From CAYRFE01 sp964423645 [NCBI: uncultured bacterium] (GTDB lineage: Bacteria; Macinerneyibacteriota; Macinerneyibacteria; Macinerneyibacteriales), in the NCBI GenBank assembly GCA_964423645.1, contig CAYRFE010000058.1, positions 1 through 8,307 on the forward strand: a stretch of 8,307 bases of DNA. The letters are read 5' to 3'. Below are positions 5,788-8,307 of the stretch, in pieces. Every line of letters starts with the position of its first letter. Within the stretch, counting starts at the first letter, position 1. The translations under genes and the position numbers were made by a program. Below the pieces are notes generated by a model. The model had not been told where the DNA came from. It ran no database searches and saw only the letters and a list, made by a program, of their open reading frames with translations.

Positions 5788-6792
5788 TTATTCGTTTTCA
5801 CCCTTTTCCGTCAATTCATTCTTGCTTTTGCGCTCTAATGTTTTCAGTTGCTCCAGATAATTTTTTTCTACATCACTTAATGTTTTTTGCTGATACTTCT
5901 TGTATTCGGCAGTAGCCTTTTCAATAGCCGTTTCATGACTTATAGAACCGCCACCCTGTAATAATTTTTCACCGCTCATGGTTAAAATCTTATCCAAATG
6001 TTCAGCCCAATCTTTCATAGTCATGGCATGTTCCCGCTCGGCTTGTCTTTCTGCAAAGTCCAAATATCCTGATACTAATTGCCCAAGCGAACGAAGCTCT
6101 TTGTCGTTTAAATAATTTTTTGCGACAACAACATCTTTCAAGTAAGGACGACTCCCCGAAAACGACAATAGTCCCATAAATTCTTTTTCTGCATCGGCAC
6201 GATCATAAATAACTTCAGCTGCCGTGTGTCCGTGAACTGCATAATGAATTTTATTTTGCACTTTTTTAAAAAATTCAATAGAAACATCCGCTTTAGGATC
6301 GTAATCAATACTCGTCGAATATATATCCAAAATTTGACGATAAAACACTTTTTCTGATGCTCGAATATCTCGAATGCGTTGTAACAATTCTTTCCAATAA
6401 CCACCGCCTCCCAAATTTTTCAGGCGTTCATCATCCATGGTAAAGCCTTTTCGGATATACTCATTCAGTCGTTTGGTTGCCCAAATACGAAACTGTGTAC
6501 CACGTAATGATTTTACACGATACCCGACAGAAATGATCACATTCAAACTATAATATTTTACCGGTTTATCGGAATTTGCAATGTGCAAAAATTGCACATT
6601 GCTTTTTTCTTCTAATTCTCCTTCTGAAAATATATTCGCGATATGCTTTACAATTACGCTCCTGTCTCTTTCAAACAATGTAGCCATGTCAGCTTGCGAA
6701 AGCCACACGGTATCATCTTCAAAACGAACATCCACAGAGATCTTACCGTCTTCGGTTTTGAATAAGATAAATGGTGACGGATCATTATTCAT
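5788..6792 (-). CDS. rhuM: RhuM family protein
   Basis: 334 residues, full length for the Virulence_RhuM family (PF13310), named after a gene of Salmonella pathogenicity island 3. Biochemical function is not established. Residues about 28-60 (VWLSQADMATLFERDRSVIVKHIANIF) look like a helix-turn-helix of the phage antirepressor/Bro-N type. YYSLNVIISVGYRVKS...FRIWATKRLNEYI (80-113) is a family hallmark. The C-terminal region carries VQNKIHYAVHGHTAAEVIYDRAD (178-200), VAKNYLNDKELRSLGQLVSGYLDFAE (about 223-248) and a charged coiled-coil tail (290-334). AGGAGGT lies 4 nt before the ATG, an excellent ribosome binding site. Such genes are often found inside type I restriction loci, which fits the hsdR gene upstream on the same strand. 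DNA binding is an inference from the helix-turn-helix. It is bracketed by direct repeats. Confidence 0.9.
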   Translation of the reverse strand: MNNDPSPFILFKTEDGKISVDVRFEDDTVWLSQADMATLFERDRSVIVKHIANIFSEGELEEKSNVQFLHIANSDKPVKYYSLNVIISVGYRVKSLRGTQFRIWATKRLNEYIRKGFTMDDERLKNLGGGGYWKELLQRIRDIRASEKVFYRQILDIYSTSIDYDPKADVSIEFFKKVQNKIHYAVHGHTAAEVIYDRADAEKEFMGLLSFSGSRPYLKDVVVAKNYLNDKELRSLGQLVSGYLDFAERQAEREHAMTMKDWAEHLDKILTMSGEKLLQGGGSISHETAIEKATAEYKKYQQKTLSDVEKNYLEQLKTLERKSKNELTEKGENE

Positions 6793-6796
6793 CTCT

Positions 6797-6803
6797 ACCT
6801 CCT
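6797..6803 (-). promoter_or_regulatory. strong ribosome binding site of rhuM
   Basis: AGGAGGT on the minus strand, 4 nt from the ATG at 6792. It lies only about 20 bp after the stop of the RAYT-tail remnant, so rhuM has its own translation start. I found no convincing promoter between that remnant and the gene. Confidence 0.7.
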
Positions 6804-6822
6804 GTTGTTTGTGTATAGGTAC

Positions 6823-7032
6823 TCATTCTTCTTTCACGCTCACATTTTCCTCATCATGCGCCCATTGTGAGGGGTTTTCTGTTATATACAATCTGATACG
6901 TAGCAAGTCTTCATCATCGCGAATGATTCGATCGTAAAAACGGGATTGCCACACAGGAATACCACGTGTATCACGTATATCATTAATGCGACGTGCCGAA
7001 AATGTTTTCAACGCACGCACAATTTCAAACAA
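6823..7032 (-). pseudogene. RAYT (Y1 transposase) C-terminal remnant, copy 2
   Basis: It has the same ~70-residue RAYT tail as copy 1, including FEIVRALKTFSARRIN, VWQSRFYDRIIR and the putative catalytic Tyr in LYITENP, but the last residues change to VSVKEE. The frame stays open upstream to 7137, through two QTGYKPVST-encoding REPs, and is then closed by a TAG at 7140-7138 where copy 1 has a CAG codon. Beyond this stop the same frame continues as ETGFKPVS to the outer REP at 7197. The HUH half is missing. Copy 2 is thus more decayed than copy 1 and is probably untranslated. TTG at 7032 is not a supported start. Confidence 0.7.
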
Positions 7033-7197
7033 TCCCGTTTTTTTCCCCGTAGAGACGGGTTTATAACCCGTCTGGTTATCCGTCTGTAATTCCGCATCCC
7101 CCGTAGAGACGGGTTTATAACCCGTCTGGTTGTCCGTCTAAATCCCCGTCTGATTACCTGTATCTATTTCAGAGACGGGTTTGAAACCCGTCTCTAC
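6838..7197 (-). mobile_element. RAYT-tail/REP direct repeat, copy 2
   Basis: 360 bp, homologous to 5445-5750. The extra 54 bp are one additional REP unit, a multiple of three that keeps the frame. Homology ends at the same two points as in copy 1. The outer REP foot lies 18 bp beyond the hsdR stop. Together the copies flank a 1087-bp segment that contains only rhuM and its ribosome binding site. Confidence 0.75.
7049..7197. repeat. REP array, copy 2 (three hairpins)
   Basis: Two plus-strand REPs have GTAG at 7049-7052 and 7103-7106, each followed by AGACGGGTT-tat-AACCCGTCT. One minus-strand REP has GTAG at 7197-7194 and the AGACGGGTTT/AAACCCGTCT hairpin (7173-7193). Minus-strand CAGACGG or TAGACGG half-sites with 12-base spacing lie between. 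The array directly follows hsdR and could protect or attenuate its mRNA 3' end. Confidence 0.7.
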
Positions 7198-7215
7198 CGA
7201 ATACGCGTACACGGT

Positions 7216-8307
7216 TTACGCACTCTTCTCCGCATACAAATACCCTTGGAACGACACAAACGTATCGCGTATCTTTTCCACTCCGCCAAGCATTTCCGCT
7301 GCATCGCTTATCGATTGATACTTTAATTCGAGAAGCATAGGCAATTTTTCCTGATCGAGTTCTTCGACGCCGGTCTCAATATATTTCGACAGCACAAATT
7401 CAAGAAATTCTTTCTGATGGCTATCCAGATCATTGAATATTTCCGTCTGCGCTTGTGCAACACGCAATTCACGGGTAATTGGATTGAGCGCAAATGCAAT
7501 ATATTCAAGCACATCAAAGAGATCGCTTTTTTCTGCATTGATCAATTTTTGAAGCATACTCAGTTCGTCTTTGCCGTAACCGGCTTCCGCCAACCGCTCA
7601 AGTAATGCCCTGCGGGTAACAGGATTCGACCATATGGTACGCAATTCTTTTTCGTCTTTGAAAAAGCCGGGCAAATCGCCGAATAAATTATTTAAAAATT
7701 CCTCTGCGGAAATCGGTTTCCCGTCTGCGCTCCAGAACGATGTGGCGATCATGTGCTGAATCTCTCGCTCTTTACCGTCACGTAGTTTTATTTTCAATTT
7801 TTTCGGTCTTTCGACAGGTTCATCGCCCGGGTCGCCGCTATACGGAGGAGCAGGCTCGCCTGTCGTGCCCTTTTTCTGCTCTCCTTCGCTCGGGTCAATC
7901 GGCTCTCCATCCCATTCGGGATCGGCAAAATGCTTATATGCGTCGACAAAGTCATACAGCGTAAAAAACTCTTTCCCGTCAAAAAGCCGCGTGCCACGCC
8001 CGATGATCTGCTTGAACTCGATCATTGAATTCACGGGGCGCATTAATACAATATTGCGGATATTACGGGCATCCACGCCGGTCGATAATTTTTGAGATGT
8101 GGTAAGAATCGTCGGGATCGTTTTTTCATTATCCTGAAAATCCCGCAGATATTGCTCGCCAAGTGCACCGTCATTTGCGGTAACACGCACACAATAGAGC
8201 GAATCTTTGCTTTTTTTGTATTGATTCACCAGGTCGCGCACAGCAAGAGCATGATCCTGCGTTGCGCAGAATATGATCGTCTTTTCCCGTTGATCTATCT
8301 CATTCAG
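7216..8307 (-). CDS. hsdR: type I restriction endonuclease subunit R, C-terminal part
   Basis: 363 residues are visible; the frame is open to the window edge, so the N-terminal nuclease and first helicase domains lie outside. HsdR is the ATP-driven DNA translocase and nuclease of type I restriction complexes, acting with HsdM and HsdS. Visible residues 9-14 (KTIIFC) fit helicase motif IV. TGVDARN (76-82), followed by IVLMRPV, is motif V, and QIIGRGTRL (100-108) is motif VI with its arginine finger region. FFTLYDFVDAYKHFADPEWDG ends the second RecA domain. After a Pro/Glu-rich linker (about 138-168) comes a helical domain resembling the EcoEI R C-terminal domain (PF08463), which assembles the subunit onto the methylase core. 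This points to an EcoEI-like (type IB) enzyme. The GTG at 8241 is internal and not the start. Confidence 0.92.
   Translation of the reverse strand: MNEIDQREKTIIFCATQDHALAVRDLVNQYKKSKDSLYCVRVTANDGALGEQYLRDFQDNEKTIPTILTTSQKLSTGVDARNIRNIVLMRPVNSMIEFKQIIGRGTRLFDGKEFFTLYDFVDAYKHFADPEWDGEPIDPSEGEQKKGTTGEPAPPYSGDPGDEPVERPKKLKIKLRDGKEREIQHMIATSFWSADGKPISAEEFLNNLFGDLPGFFKDEKELRTIWSNPVTRRALLERLAEAGYGKDELSMLQKLINAEKSDLFDVLEYIAFALNPITRELRVAQAQTEIFNDLDSHQKEFLEFVLSKYIETGVEELDQEKLPMLLELKYQSISDAAEMLGGVEKIRDTFVSFQGYLYAEKSA

Larger units (their letters stand above)
5436..5801 (-). pseudogene. RAYT (Y1 transposase) C-terminal remnant, copy 1
   Basis: An open frame of 121 codons. Its last ~70 residues (GLFEIVRALKTFSARRIN... 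to ...YITENPSQW) match the C-terminal helical part of REP-associated tyrosine transposases: ALKTFSARRIN, GIPVWQSRFYDRIIR and LRIRLYITENP. Tyr103 in LYITENP is in the position of the catalytic Tyr of Y1 enzymes. The HUH metal-binding half is absent, so the protein cannot be an active nuclease alone. The N-terminal half translates REP hairpins in frame (ETGFKPVS, QTGYKPVST) and, at the very start, overlaps the 3' end of rhuM by 14 bp. The GTG start is doubtful. I regard this as a remnant or part of a non-autonomous element. A translated small protein that binds REPs remains possible. Confidence 0.7.

Noticed and set aside
5656-7197. CRISPR array
   Set aside because: The repeated hairpins are few, inverted relative to each other, unevenly spaced and without unique spacers of constant length.
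5445-7197. Classic composite transposon carrying rhuM
   Set aside because: Neither flanking copy encodes a complete transposase, and no target-site duplication was seen at 5445 and 7197.

Overview
The window reads as a piece of a mid-GC, Gram-negative-type bacterial chromosome from an environmental lineage. Spirochaetota or a member of the Fibrobacterota/Bacteroidota/Chlorobi assemblage seems most likely, because of the combination of a Fib_succ_major (FISUMP) secreted protein, a SprA-related metalloprotease-like protein and very many dispersed palindromic repeats. This placement is an inference with low certainty. All real genes that I can support lie on the minus strand.

Layout from left to right: 1-1071 has no gene and is a mosaic of dispersed palindromic repeats. 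1072-1683 encodes a SprA-related HExxH protein with its own sigma70-type promoter. 1767-2189 (small membrane protein) and 2186-2890 (23S rRNA 2'-O-methyltransferase of the RlmB/TrmH family) form a translationally coupled pair, read from a strong promoter at about 2908-2936. 2891-4352 is a second gene-free repeat mosaic. 4353-5273 encodes a secreted Fn3-like plus FISUMP protein. 5445-7197 is a RhuM-family gene between two almost identical direct repeats. 7216-8307 is the C-terminal third or so of a type I restriction HsdR subunit, cut by the window edge.

Two higher-order structures stand out. First, each ~0.3-kb direct repeat around rhuM consists of the C-terminal tail of a REP-associated tyrosine transposase (RAYT, Y1 family) joined to an array of GTAG-headed REP hairpins. 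The RAYT reading frame runs through the hairpins. One copy lies just after the hsdR stop and the other just after the rhuM stop, so the unit looks like a non-autonomous RAYT/REP element that has spread within a restriction locus. Second, the two gene-free mosaics carry the same four repeat families in mirrored order and opposite orientation, so the rlmB-containing block sits between the arms of a large, decayed inverted repeat.

Functionally, the right part is probably a defence-type locus (type I restriction-modification with an accessory RhuM protein). The left part is housekeeping (ribosome modification) plus envelope or secreted proteins. No rRNA, tRNA, CRISPR array or complete transposase was seen.
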